Assembly: GCA_030539115.1 (NCBI GenBank)
Contig: JAUNSR010000011.1
Coordinates: 1 to 64,000, forward strand
DNA length: 64,000 bases
Reading direction: 5' to 3'
Source: Bacteroidales bacterium
GTDB taxonomy: Bacteria > Bacteroidota > Bacteroidia > Bacteroidales > JAUNSR01
Shown: one piece after another, positions 55,975 through 64,000 of the stretch
Numbering within the stretch: the stretch's first letter is position 1
Layout: every line of letters starts with the position of its first letter
Made by a program: the position numbers and the translations under genes
Notes under the pieces: generated by a model
Databases searched by the model: none
What the model was told of the DNA's origin: nothing
Seen by the model: only the letters and a program-made list of their open reading frames with translations

Positions 55975-57111
55975 TTATCCTCTACGAATTCTAATTTGAA
56001 TTGCATTTTTAACCTCTTTATCACTGATAAAGATTAAATAACCGCCACCGCCGGCTCCGGAAAGCTTCCAACCTAAGACATCATTCTTATAATTGTCAAT
56101 CTGCTCCAAAATATCCTCGTTTACCATGTTTGGAAACAATTTTATTTGAGCATTGAAACTCTCAGTAACAGCTTTTCCGAAAAGATTGATGTCTTTTTTC
56201 ATTAAAGCAGCCCAACAATTGTCTGCCGCAATACTTAAAGATTCAACTTTATCCTTGGTAATACTCTTATTGTCAAGAGGAGAGTAGCCATCTTTTCTTG
56301 GATATAAAGGCACAAGCCATAAATGCTTTTCTATCCACTCGAGAATGTCGCTTTGAGGAATAGTTGTTATGTTCTCGGGCCAATAATGACCATTATAATC
56401 ATACTTATTCAATCCGGGCATTGTTATACCAAGAGAATCTTGGGAGCCGCTGACATATTCTGTGCCGGGAGGATTCTCGAAACAGAACAAAGTCTTTGCA
56501 AGCATTATCTTATCTCCCTCAGGAATGTCTGTATGCCATAATTCGATAGCTCTTTTTCTTGAAGAGGTCGACATTCCGCTGCGATCATTGAATTCATAGT
56601 CAGGTTCGATGCAGATAGTAATAACAGAGCCCGGGAAGAATTTACTTACATAGGGTTGATCAAGCCATCCTCCTGCTAAATCAATCCTATATGGTATCAT
56701 ACATTCCTGTCTTAATGCTGTTGTTGAGCGAACCGGCAATCCTTCGTGAGGAAGTCTTTTGGAAACAATGTATTCTATACCTAAATCTTTGCAAAGCGCT
56801 TCTTTGGCAGGGGTGTGTCCATCACTGTTTACAAAAAATATATCAGGGCTAAGCTCTTTCAGATCATCAAGAAAGTCAAGAATGCCGCTTCCTCTGTTGA
56901 TCCACGCTTTTTTAACCACTTTTAAAGCACTTACCATGTAAAGCCTTTCAGCATCAGTGTTTATTGTATTTCTGTTTTTCAGCTCATGAATAGTTTTATC
57001 AGAACCTATTCCCACATATAAATCACCATACTTGGCAGCTTCTGTAAAAAACGCAACATGTCCGCTATGAAGCATATCATAACACCCGCTGACAAAAACC
57101 TTTTTAGCCAT
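55975..57111 (-). CDS. cytidylyltransferase-like / GHMP kinase fusion
   Basis: One 378-residue protein with two sugar-activation modules. Residues 1-135 are a nucleotidyltransferase of the RfaE/TagD type: the HxGH site is in DMLHSGHVAFF, and the C-terminal catalytic-loop equivalent is RSTTALR. Residues about 140-378 are a GHMP kinase: RIDLAGGWLDQP (substrate contact) and LSGAGGGGYLIF (about 358-369, the third motif). The second, normally GLGSS, phosphate-binding motif reads VSGSQDSLGITMPG instead, typical of an uncharacterised subgroup. The pair could phosphorylate a sugar at C1 and transfer a nucleotide to it, making an NDP-sugar. It lies with gmd and fcl homologues. Confidence 0.82.
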   Translation of the reverse strand: MAKKVFVSGCYDMLHSGHVAFFTEAAKYGDLYVGIGSDKTIHELKNRNTINTDAERLYMVSALKVVKKAWINRGSGILDFLDDLKELSPDIFFVNSDGHTPAKEALCKDLGIEYIVSKRLPHEGLPVRSTTALRQECMIPYRIDLAGGWLDQPYVSKFFPGSVITICIEPDYEFNDRSGMSTSSRKRAIELWHTDIPEGDKIMLAKTLFCFENPPGTEYVSGSQDSLGITMPGLNKYDYNGHYWPENITTIPQSDILEWIEKHLWLVPLYPRKDGYSPLDNKSITKDKVESLSIAADNCWAALMKKDINLFGKAVTESFNAQIKLFPNMVNEDILEQIDNYKNDVLGWKLSGAGGGGYLIFISDKEVKNAIQIRIRRG

Positions 57112-57138
57112 AATTAAATGTTTGATTACAAGAAAATG

Positions 57139-57723
57139 CTATTTAAAGAAAATAACATATACTGTTTTTGCAATTATCTTAATATCTTCTTTAAAAGACT
57201 GTTTGTTAATGAATTCAAGATTGATTTTTACTTTGTCAGGCCAAATAACATTGTCGTTATACCAAAGAGGATCGCTTTGCTTTTCTAAAAGCTGCTCTTC
57301 ATTGCGATACTTAAGCGTCGCTTCACAAGTTAAACCCGGATACTGACTAAGTATTTTTCTGTTTTCTCCTTCAAGTTTGTCGGCATATCCCGGAATATCG
57401 GGCCTCGGTCCAACCCAAACCATTTCACCTTTTAAGACATTTATAAGCATAGGAATCTCGTCAATTTTCCATTTTCTTAAAAAACGGCCTATCCGGGTGA
57501 CCTCTTTAGGTTCATAGGATGTCATTGTCCTAAACTTATATACTTTGAAGAGTGCGCCATTCCTGCCGACCCTTATTTGAGAGAAAATAATATTTTCTTT
57601 GGGTGAACTTGAAAAAATAATGATTGAAACAAGAATAAGAAATGGGGAAAGCAAAAGAAGTATCAGAAAAGCTGCGGCTTTCCCAATAATAAGTCTTATT
57701 ATATTTACTTTTTCATTTTTCAA
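57139..57723 (-). CDS. PglC-type undecaprenyl-phosphate sugar phosphotransferase
   Basis: Initiating transferase (194 residues) that puts the first sugar-phosphate on the lipid carrier. The bacterial sugar transferase signature is complete: one N-terminal transmembrane helix (about 12-35), FSQIRVGRNGALFKVYKFRTM (about 51-71), RFLRKWKIDEIPMLINVLKGEM, and GPRPDIPGYAD (with the conserved PRP). Small single-helix members are of the PglC type. The only in-frame start without an upstream stop is a TTG at 57723; a TTG start is unusual but also used by the flippase gene here. It is followed by the fusion gene 27 bases later. Confidence 0.9.
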   Translation of the reverse strand: MKNEKVNIIRLIIGKAAAFLILLLLSPFLILVSIIIFSSSPKENIIFSQIRVGRNGALFKVYKFRTMTSYEPKEVTRIGRFLRKWKIDEIPMLINVLKGEMVWVGPRPDIPGYADKLEGENRKILSQYPGLTCEATLKYRNEEQLLEKQSDPLWYNDNVIWPDKVKINLEFINKQSFKEDIKIIAKTVYVIFFK

Positions 57724-57918
57724 ATTCCTGCAGTTTAGATCTCAAATGTTTAGTTTTTCTATTTGTATACTGTTATATTAATACTTTTTCAAGAATATAG
57801 AAATATACTTTGATTTATTGTGAAAGAATAAGTTAATCTTATGATTATTTATAAACCTAAAATTGATTACAATAAGATAACTATAAATCAAAAGAATCTT
57901 ATCCTTTAAATAACTGTT

Positions 57919-59010
57919 CTATTTCAAAGAATTTATATACCAATCAAAAAGCATTTTAACTCCTTGCTCAATTTCTATTTTATGATGCCATCCAAGCGAA
58001 TGGAGTTTGCTGACATCTGTAAGCTTTCTTATTGTTCCATCAGGCTTTTGGTCATTAAAATAAATATCACCTTTATAACCAATTGTGTCTTTAATCAAAC
58101 AGGCTACATCTTTAATTGAAATCTCCTTGCCGGTACCAATGTTTATATGACAGTTCCTTATATCCGTCATATTTTTATCATAAGTATCCTTGAAGTCGAT
58201 TTTCTCCATTATATATATGCAGGCATCAGCCATCTCTTCACTCCAAAGAAACTCTCTAAGAGGTTTTCCAGTTCCCCAAATCTCGACTTGAGTGTCGGAT
58301 TCGCTTTTTCTTATTCCATATTTATCCAAAATGAAAAGAATATCCTCACATGAAGCCTCCCCGTCTGTTTTCTCAATAGGCCTTTTGCTAAGATCCTTTC
58401 TAATTGTAACCCAGTCATCTTTGTAAAGTGCGTCAGCAAGAATTATCTTTCGCATAATGGCAGGAAGAACATGACTTTTTTCAAGATCAAAATTATCATT
58501 GGGACCGTAAAGATTGGTCGGCATAACGGCAATATAATTTGTGCCGTATTCTAAATTAAAGCTTTCACACATTTTCAAGCCGGCAATCTTTGCAATTGCA
58601 TAAGGCTCGTTGGTATATTCTAATGGTGAGGTTAAAAGCTCATCTTCACTCATCGGTTGCCTGCAGTCCCTTGGATATATGCACGTACTTCCCAAAAAAA
58701 GAAGCTTTTTGACGTCATGTCTGAACGAAGCGCCAATAACATTGTTTTGAATGGCAAGATTATTGAATATAAAATCGGCACGATATTTCAAATTGGCGGC
58801 TATTCCTCCAACAAAGGCGGCTGCAAGTATGACAACGTCCGGCTTTTCTTTTGAAAAAAAGTCTTCTGTGGCGGCTGCATCCCTTAAATCAAGCTCTTTA
58901 TGGCTTCTGACTACAATATTTGAATACCCCTTTAGTTTAAGATTGTTATAAATCGCTGACCCTACAAGTCCTTTATGGCCGGCAACAAATACCTTATTGT
59001 TTTTATCCAT
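57919..59010 (-). CDS. fcl: GDP-L-fucose synthase
   Basis: Epimerase/reductase that converts GDP-4-keto-6-deoxy-mannose to GDP-L-fucose. The NADP-binding AGHKGLVGSAI (10-20), the Ser in GSTCIYP, and the YxxxK pair in EPYAIAKIAG are all present. Residues GFAG-like WGTGKPLREFLW (near 250-261) are typical. The 363-residue length with an insertion around 205-240 fits Bacteroidetes enzymes. It is paired with gmd upstream, though a 298-base gap containing a decayed repeat array separates them. Confidence 0.94.
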   Translation of the reverse strand: MDKNNKVFVAGHKGLVGSAIYNNLKLKGYSNIVVRSHKELDLRDAAATEDFFSKEKPDVVILAAAFVGGIAANLKYRADFIFNNLAIQNNVIGASFRHDVKKLLFLGSTCIYPRDCRQPMSEDELLTSPLEYTNEPYAIAKIAGLKMCESFNLEYGTNYIAVMPTNLYGPNDNFDLEKSHVLPAIMRKIILADALYKDDWVTIRKDLSKRPIEKTDGEASCEDILFILDKYGIRKSESDTQVEIWGTGKPLREFLWSEEMADACIYIMEKIDFKDTYDKNMTDIRNCHINIGTGKEISIKDVACLIKDTIGYKGDIYFNDQKPDGTIRKLTDVSKLHSLGWHHKIEIEQGVKMLFDWYINSLK

Positions 59011-59042
59011 CTAATTCTTTATTTGTAAAATTATTATGGCTT

Positions 59043-59231
59043 TATGCGGAATGAAAAACTGCATTTGCTTAATAAGAACCCGTCTTTGCTTAATAATAAG
59101 CAGTCTTTACTCAATAAAAACTCAATTTTTATTAATCAAAAACTACTTTTCGATAATGGAAAGCTTCGTATTCATTGTCGAAAACTTGAATCTTATCAAT
59201 AAGACTTCCACTTTCATCAGTAAGAATGGAT
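59043..59231. repeat. decayed 21-bp tandem repeat array between gmd and fcl
   Basis: Between fcl and gmd about nine units of 21 bases follow in register, starting near 59043, 59064, 59085, 59106, 59127, 59148, 59169, 59191 and 59212. Consensus is roughly TTTGCTTAATAARAACT plus four variable bases. The best pair (59064 and 59085) shares TTTGCTTAATAA; conservation falls off toward the gmd side. T at 1 and 3, AAT at 8-10 and AA at 14-15 recur in most units. The second unit can form GCTTA-ATAA-TAAGC. The minus strand also contains a 47-codon open stretch (59132-59275) without a start codon that may be a gene remnant. Confidence 0.6.
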
Positions 59232-59308
59232 TTCCAATTTTTGAAATACCTATAATATTCTTTCTGAAGATAAAATCAAAAATACCTTTATCTGAAGTTT
59301 TAGCTCTT

Positions 59309-60460
59309 TTACTCGTTGTTCCTAAGAGTCTTGTAGCCTCCCTTATTCAAATAGGCATCTTTCTTCATCAGATGAATATCACTTTCCATCATATCTTTAC
59401 ATAGAGCATCGAGGTCATATTTAGGCTCCCAGTTAAGTATTTTCTTTGCCTTGCCAGGGTCACCTATCAAAAGATCAACCTCGGTTGGCCTAAAGTACCT
59501 TTTATCTACTTCAACGAAAACCTCATTTAATCTACTCTTTATTGCATCAAGATATTCAATACCCACATTCTTTATAAAGACTTCCTCGTTGATGGAATCA
59601 AATATGCCCTTTTCATCCATTCCTTCGCCGACAAACTTTATATTAATTCCGGCATAGCTGAAGCTAAGTTTAATAAAATCCCTGACAGTGGTCGTTATCC
59701 CCGTTGCAATAACATAATCATCTCCCTTTGGCTGTTGAAGAATAGCGTGCATTGCCCTTACATAATCTTTTGCGTGTCCCCAATCGCGTTTTGCACTCAA
59801 ATTGCCTAAAAACAGTTTGTCCTGTTGGGAAAGAGATATTTTTGAAACGCCTCTTGTAATCTTTCTCGTTACGAAAGTCTCACCTCTAAGCGGCGATTCG
59901 TGATTGAACAGAATCCCATTTGAAGCATGCATTGAATATGCCTCCCTATAATTCACCATTATCCAATATGCGTAAAGCTTTGCCACGGCATAAGGAGAGC
60001 GAGGATAAAAAGGCGTAGTCTCTCTTTGAGGAACCTCTTGCACCAATCCATAAAGCTCTGATGTTGATGCCTGATATATTCTCGTTTTCTGAGAAAGCCC
60101 AAGCAACCTTACAGCCTCAAGTATCCTTAAAGTGCCAAGTCCGTCGGTATTTGCAGTGTATTCTGGAGAATCGAAGCTTACCTTTACATGGCTCATAGCT
60201 CCAAGGTTGTAAATCTCATCTGGCTTGACCTCTTGAATGATTCTTGTCAGGTTCATTGAATCTGTCAAATCTCCATAATGAAGAATTAACTTCCTTTCCT
60301 TTATTTCCGGACCTTCATAAAGATGATCTATTCTTTCTGTATTGAAAGATGAGGAGCGTCTTTTTATTCCATGAACGATGTAACCCAAAGAAATCAAGTA
60401 TTCTGCAAGATATGACCCGTCTTGACCGGTTATACCTGTTATTAAAGCTGTTTTTTTCAT
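59309..60460 (-). CDS. gmd: GDP-mannose 4,6-dehydratase
   Basis: First step of GDP-L-fucose (and GDP-rhamnose/perosamine) synthesis from GDP-mannose. The NADP motif [14 protein letters not shown] (residues 8-21), the Thr/Ser catalytic region QASTSELYG, and [12 protein letters not shown] (YxxxK) are textbook. Residue spacing and the 383-residue length are normal. It is the first gene of the minus-strand second block, so its promoter lies in the long AT-rich region 60461-61080. Confidence 0.96.
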   Translation of the reverse strand: MKKTALITGITGQDGSYLAEYLISLGYIVHGIKRRSSSFNTERIDHLYEGPEIKERKLILHYGDLTDSMNLTRIIQEVKPDEIYNLGAMSHVKVSFDSPEYTANTDGLGTLRILEAVRLLGLSQKTRIYQASTSELYGLVQEVPQRETTPFYPRSPYAVAKLYAYWIMVNYREAYSMHASNGILFNHESPLRGETFVTRKITRGVSKISLSQQDKLFLGNLSAKRDWGHAKDYVRAMHAILQQPKGDDYVIATGITTTVRDFIKLSFSYAGINIKFVGEGMDEKGIFDSINEEVFIKNVGIEYLDAIKSRLNEVFVEVDKRYFRPTEVDLLIGDPGKAKKILNWEPKYDLDALCKDMMESDIHLMKKDAYLNKGGYKTLRNNE

Positions 60461-61080
60461 AAATTAACAATAATGCAAATCTGAAAAATTCAGATTATAG
60501 ATTATAATAAATGCGTTTATTTCAATAAATGCCTTAAATATTCAAACTGTTGAATATTTTTTTCTTAAAAAATAATCTCACTGAATTGCTTCGTGATTTT
60601 GTTTTAGGATTTAAACACTAAAAGCATGAATAATGACACTTCAATAAATGCAATCCTGTCAACCAATTCCATTTTTATACAAATATACTTAAAATAGATA
60701 TACTTTAAGTTATTTAACATATTTATCTCCATCCCAAATCCAAGTTAAACAGTGGCTTTTCTTGTTTCATAGTTTAAAGCTGCTTTCTTGAAAATACATT
60801 TATAAAATTGTGAATGATAAGATATAAATTTCCCAATCAATAATAATCTATTAATAGTTATTGATGAATATTGTGTGAAATATTTTAAAAAGAGAATCCC
60901 GGACATGCTTAAATAAATATTTAAGCGGATTTATTTGATTTTATGATGATTTTTTTGTAAAATATGTTTATTAATTTGATTAGTAAGTTAATTAATTTTA
61001 CATTTATAATGTTTTTCGATAAACAATATCTCTTTAATACTTTTTTGATAAAAGGTTGATTGGATTTAGCACATTGTCTT
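60461..61080. other. divergent AT-rich intergenic region upstream of gmd
   Basis: No gene seen. The 620 bases hold several dyads: CTGAA-AAA-TTCAG (60481-60493), a perfect 10-bp hairpin AAATATTCAA-ACTG-TTGAATATTT (60536-60559) followed by Ts, and GCTTAAATA-AA-TATTTAAGC (60907-60926). The first two lie in the gmd leader and could shape its mRNA or act as operators. No promoter stands out strongly. Confidence 0.45.
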
Positions 61081-63132
61081 ATGAAAATTATTAGGATAAT
61101 ATTTTTTTTAATCTATAGCTGTGTTTGTATTTCTGTTTTTGGCAATGAGTCAAATAAAATAAAGAATGACTTAATTGATAAATTATCACATACTGAGAAT
61201 TCATCGGAAAAGATAAACTTATTGATTAATTTAAAGGATATTACAGAATCTACAAAAGAAGAGATGCCCTTTGCATTTCAATTGTTCGACTTGTCATTAA
61301 AGAACAAAGACAAGTTCGGAATCATGGTCGCCTTAGGCTCGGTTACATCCTATTTCATGGAGCAGGAAGCAGGAAAAGACTCATTATTTATATTTTTAAA
61401 AAAAGCTGATAATTTATTAAAAGGAAGTCCTTATGACGGTATGGTTACATATTACAATATGTGCTATTATATGCGTTTAATTCAACTCACCAAAAGAGAA
61501 AACATTCCTGTCGTGTGCGACAGCATACTAAACGAATTGAATAAGAATGCCCATAAAGAGAGCAAATTTGAAGAGGTGGAACGTTTATTTATCAATGGAG
61601 TTATCTCTCACCAATTGGCCTCTTTAAGTGGAAACAACTCATGGAAGAGTTCACAAGCATACTTTGAGGAGGGATGGAAAAAGATTGATGCTTTTCCTTT
61701 AACGGCTAAAAAATACTTTTCTGCAAATTTTGCGATAACACTTCTGACTACCTACAGCATAACCAAGGATGATGTATTGTTTAGAAAGACAGCCGATACA
61801 TACTTGGAGATTCAGGATAGATTTTTTGAACAGCCTGAAATAATCAACAGACGTCCATATTTCCACAAGAATCTTTCATATTTACTTTGTTATGAACGAT
61901 TGATTTTCAACAGCCGTTTAATTGGTAAAGACAAAGCCCATGAGTATTACCTTAAGTATCGTGATTTTATAAATTCTGGAAGCGGTGATGAGCTTTATAA
62001 GGATAAATCCTTTTTCTACAATTTGAGTACGACATATTTCAAGGATATTGAAGATTACAATCAGGCTATACTTTTTGAAGACTCTTTAATTTATCTTATT
62101 GAAAACAATAAGACAAATATTGCCAACATCTCCAACCATTATCTTATTAGAGCACTTTTACTTTCAAAAGCCGCCCGTTATAAAGAGAGTTGTGAGGCAT
62201 ACGAAGTGGCTGTCGCAAAAAGCGATTCCCTTATGGAGAATGAATATATGGAGAAAGTCGGAGAGATGAGGGTTAAATATGATGTTGAAAAACTCGAACA
62301 TGAAAAGGTGGCATTATTAGCTGCAAAGAGAACAAACGAACTTCGTTTTGCCGGTGTAATTATTGTCATTACATTGATAATAAGTTTATATCTATTCTTC
62401 AACCTAAGAAGAGTAAGAGGTCTGCAGGTAAATCTGGAGCACCAACAGAAGATTGCTCAGGACAGCGAAAAAATTAAAACATCGTTTATCAACAGCATGT
62501 GCCATGAAATTAGAACTCCGTTGAACGCCATTAACGGTTTCTCCGAACTTATAACTGAAGATAGCGTGAGTGATGAGGAGAAGAATGAATTCTCAACTAT
62601 AATAAAGGAGAATGTCTTTACCCTTACACGCCTTATCAATGATATGCTGGAAGTTGCCAATCTCGACAGCACATCAACTGAGCTTCCAATGGAAATTGTT
62701 GATATTCCGGCTATTTGTGAGAGGGAAGTAAAAAGACTTACAGAAAATAGTGCAAAACGTGGCATTACCTACAATCTTGAAATGCCGAAAGATGAATGTA
62801 AGATTTACACGCATCCTCATTATTTCTCTTTAATGCTCAGGGCTTTGCTTGACAATGCAAACAAGTTTACTGACAAAGGCTCGATAACAGTTTCTTGTAG
62901 GAGAGATTCTGAAGAATTTATTGTTAGTATTAAAGATACAGGCTGCGGTATTCCTGATGGAAAAAGGGACTATGTTTTCGAGAAGTTTGCCAAAGTAAAT
63001 GCCTTTACTCAAGGCAATGGCTTAGGCCTTTATCTATGTAGATTGGTTGCCGAAAGATTAAAAGGAAGAATAGAATTTGACCCTGATTATCATAAGGGAT
63101 TGAAAGTGAATTTTATAATTAAAGATATTTAA
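61081..63132 (+). CDS. orphan sensor histidine kinase, second paralogue
   Basis: A membrane kinase of 683 residues from the ATG at 61081 (a TTG at 61060 is in frame but precedes the signal peptide). Layout: signal peptide (1-22), a periplasmic helical-repeat region (about 25-415) with TPR-like spacing, one transmembrane helix (about 418-440), HisKA with His475 in CHEIRTPLNAI, and a HATPase with DNANKFTDKG, DTGCGIPDG and GNGLGLYL. No receiver domain is attached. The layout and HisKA core match the kinase at 33063-35198, so the two are probably paralogues. The next gene, 37 bases on, encodes an outer-membrane barrel that may be functionally linked. Confidence 0.9.
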   Translation: MKIIRIIFFLIYSCVCISVFGNESNKIKNDLIDKLSHTENSSEKINLLINLKDITESTKEEMPFAFQLFDLSLKNKDKFGIMVALGSVTSYFMEQEAGKDSLFIFLKKADNLLKGSPYDGMVTYYNMCYYMRLIQLTKRENIPVVCDSILNELNKNAHKESKFEEVERLFINGVISHQLASLSGNNSWKSSQAYFEEGWKKIDAFPLTAKKYFSANFAITLLTTYSITKDDVLFRKTADTYLEIQDRFFEQPEIINRRPYFHKNLSYLLCYERLIFNSRLIGKDKAHEYYLKYRDFINSGSGDELYKDKSFFYNLSTTYFKDIEDYNQAILFEDSLIYLIENNKTNIANISNHYLIRALLLSKAARYKESCEAYEVAVAKSDSLMENEYMEKVGEMRVKYDVEKLEHEKVALLAAKRTNELRFAGVIIVITLIISLYLFFNLRRVRGLQVNLEHQQKIAQDSEKIKTSFINSMCHEIRTPLNAINGFSELITEDSVSDEEKNEFSTIIKENVFTLTRLINDMLEVANLDSTSTELPMEIVDIPAICEREVKRLTENSAKRGITYNLEMPKDECKIYTHPHYFSLMLRALLDNANKFTDKGSITVSCRRDSEEFIVSIKDTGCGIPDGKRDYVFEKFAKVNAFTQGNGLGLYLCRLVAERLKGRIEFDPDYHKGLKVNFIIKDI

Positions 63133-63169
63133 TATTGCAGTTATTATTAACCCGATTATTTAATAAGTT

Positions 63170-63874
63170 ATGTTAAAAAAGAAGTGTTTATTTTTTATCT
63201 GTCTTTTTGCCCTTTTGGGGTCAGGTACGATATTCGGACAGATTAAAAAGCCAAAGACAATTTCAAAAAATGACAATAAAATTGCTTTGCATTTTGGCTT
63301 TAGAGAATTTGAAGGAGAGGCAGATGCAAAGTATAAGAACTTTGGACAAAGACTTACCCCATGGTATTCTTTTAGTTATTCAAAACAGCTGCTTCGTGCT
63401 GCAGGTGTAAGAGTTTCTCTTGGCGGTTTCTTTATGAAAGGATATGTAAGAGAAGATGCAGCAAAGCTTTTTTACGCTTCCGATGGCGTAGGGTTTGTTA
63501 CGGGTATCCCTTACGATGCAGACTGCAATCTCGGCAATGGCTGGTATAAGCAAGATATTGCATATATAGATGCAGGATTGTTTTGGTGGGTTAGTTTAAG
63601 AGATTTCTTTTCTCCCGGATCCACCTCTAAATTCAATGTTCGTCCCGAATTCGGTTTTGCCTATACTCATGTTATTGAATATAAAGGAATGATTTCCGGT
63701 AATTTTCTTGTCCCTACTTTCAATGCTATTTTTGCCTATGAACTTAATAAAAAATTTGAGCTTCAGTTAGGACTTAATGCAGCCTTAACACCAAATGGTT
63801 TTAATGGAGAGGTCAGCGAATTAAGATATAATGGTTATTGGGGTTTTAATTTAGGAATTGCCCATACTTTTTAA
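63170..63874 (+). CDS. small outer-membrane beta-barrel, function unknown
   Basis: A 234-residue secreted protein: signal peptide (about 1-23, ending IFGQ) and then regular amphipathic beta-strands (for example KIALHFGFREFEG, WYSFSYSKQLL, NGYWGFNLGIAHTF) with an aromatic C-terminus, so probably an 8- or 10-strand barrel. I do not recognise the family. It follows the second histidine kinase gene by 37 bases and is followed by a terminator, so the two probably form an operon. Confidence 0.7.
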   Translation: MLKKKCLFFICLFALLGSGTIFGQIKKPKTISKNDNKIALHFGFREFEGEADAKYKNFGQRLTPWYSFSYSKQLLRAAGVRVSLGGFFMKGYVREDAAKLFYASDGVGFVTGIPYDADCNLGNGWYKQDIAYIDAGLFWWVSLRDFFSPGSTSKFNVRPEFGFAYTHVIEYKGMISGNFLVPTFNAIFAYELNKKFELQLGLNAALTPNGFNGEVSELRYNGYWGFNLGIAHTF

Positions 63875-63888
63875 AAAAATCATAAAAG

Positions 63889-63942
63889 GCAAAAGCATTT
63901 CAAACTATTTAATAATTTGATGCTTTTGTCTTTATTTTTTTT
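63889..63942 (+). terminator. terminator after the outer-membrane barrel gene
   Basis: CAAAAGCAT (63890-63898) and ATGCTTTTG (63920-63928), extended by an inner CAAA/TTTG pair, form a stem followed by a T-rich run. The last ~60 bases of the window show nothing further. Confidence 0.75.
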
Positions 63943-64000
63943 GTTTTTAGATACCTCCTATTTCAATACTGTTCTAAAACTAACATCTTCCACTTTTACA

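Noticed and set aside
59036-59404. Plus-strand 122-codon frame across the 21-bp array
   Set aside because: It runs into gmd on the opposite strand; its heptad-like pattern comes from the 21-bp period, not from evident selection.
1-64000. tRNA or rRNA genes, insertion sequences, integrases or prophage genes
   Set aside because: None recognised. The muramidase at 50980-51801 resembles phage lysins but stands without any other phage gene.

Overview
The window is a chromosomal stretch of an AT-rich member of the Bacteroidales. Several things point to this. There is a complete core type IX secretion cluster (porP/sprF, gldK, gldL, gldM, gldN). There is a hybrid two-component regulator of the kind that controls glycan use in Bacteroides. 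The dut-TPR-DUF4292-EnvC gene order is also present. Many intergenic regions carry TAnnTTTG-type -7 promoter elements, and Shine-Dalgarno sequences are mostly absent. The genus cannot be named from the sequence. No tRNA, rRNA, CRISPR array, insertion sequence or prophage was recognised.

Layout. 1-3052: AT-rich leader and topA. 3177-9789: first surface-polysaccharide block, with a glycosyltransferase, a Stealth phosphotransferase, a flippase, and a three-gene set for a dTDP-3-amino-3,6-dideoxyhexose (tandem FdtA-like isomerase, GNAT-like acyltransferase, FdtB-like aminotransferase). This block lies directly downstream of envC-like, DUF4292, TPR and dut genes (9799-14371) on the same strand. 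14835-17483: dgt and a TPM-domain membrane protein. 17959-27150: a compact fructan locus with a fructose-type hybrid sensor/AraC regulator, an outer-membrane receptor-like barrel, a GH32 lipoprotein, an MFS sugar porter and a fructokinase, but no SusC/SusD pair. 27322-32813: acyl-CoA ligase with its XRE-cupin regulator, rpsO and typA. 33063-39497: orphan histidine kinase, degenerate methyltransferase-like protein, cobalamin adenosyltransferase, DUF2795 protein and a GH78 rhamnosidase. 39634-45847: type IX secretion core. 45939-53071: M20 deacylase, long-chain acyl-CoA ligase, prfB with its programmed +1 frameshift, a muramidase and argB. 53222-60460: second polysaccharide block, with a CapD-like dehydratase, an unknown FemAB-like protein, a nucleotidyltransferase/GHMP-kinase fusion, a PglC-type sugar transferase, fcl and gmd (GDP-L-fucose). 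61081-63874: second orphan histidine kinase and an outer-membrane barrel.

How the genes work together. The two polysaccharide blocks supply activated deoxy sugars, a lipid-linked initiating sugar transferase, a flippase and transferases for a capsule or O-antigen-like glycan. The fructan locus forms a complete sense-degrade-import-phosphorylate chain. The porP-gldN operon encodes the energised core of type IX secretion, but no cargo with a recognisable C-terminal sorting domain was noticed here.

The least ordinary features are intergenic. There are 63-bp and 84-bp tandem repeats, four ~20-bp-phased CAAWTGT boxes between the hybrid regulator and its probable target promoter, a 22-bp-phased CTTAAG array, and a decayed 21-bp array between gmd and fcl. 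Among proteins, the nucleotidyltransferase-GHMP kinase fusion and the duplicated FdtA protein are the most interesting. All calls come from reading the sequence without database searches.
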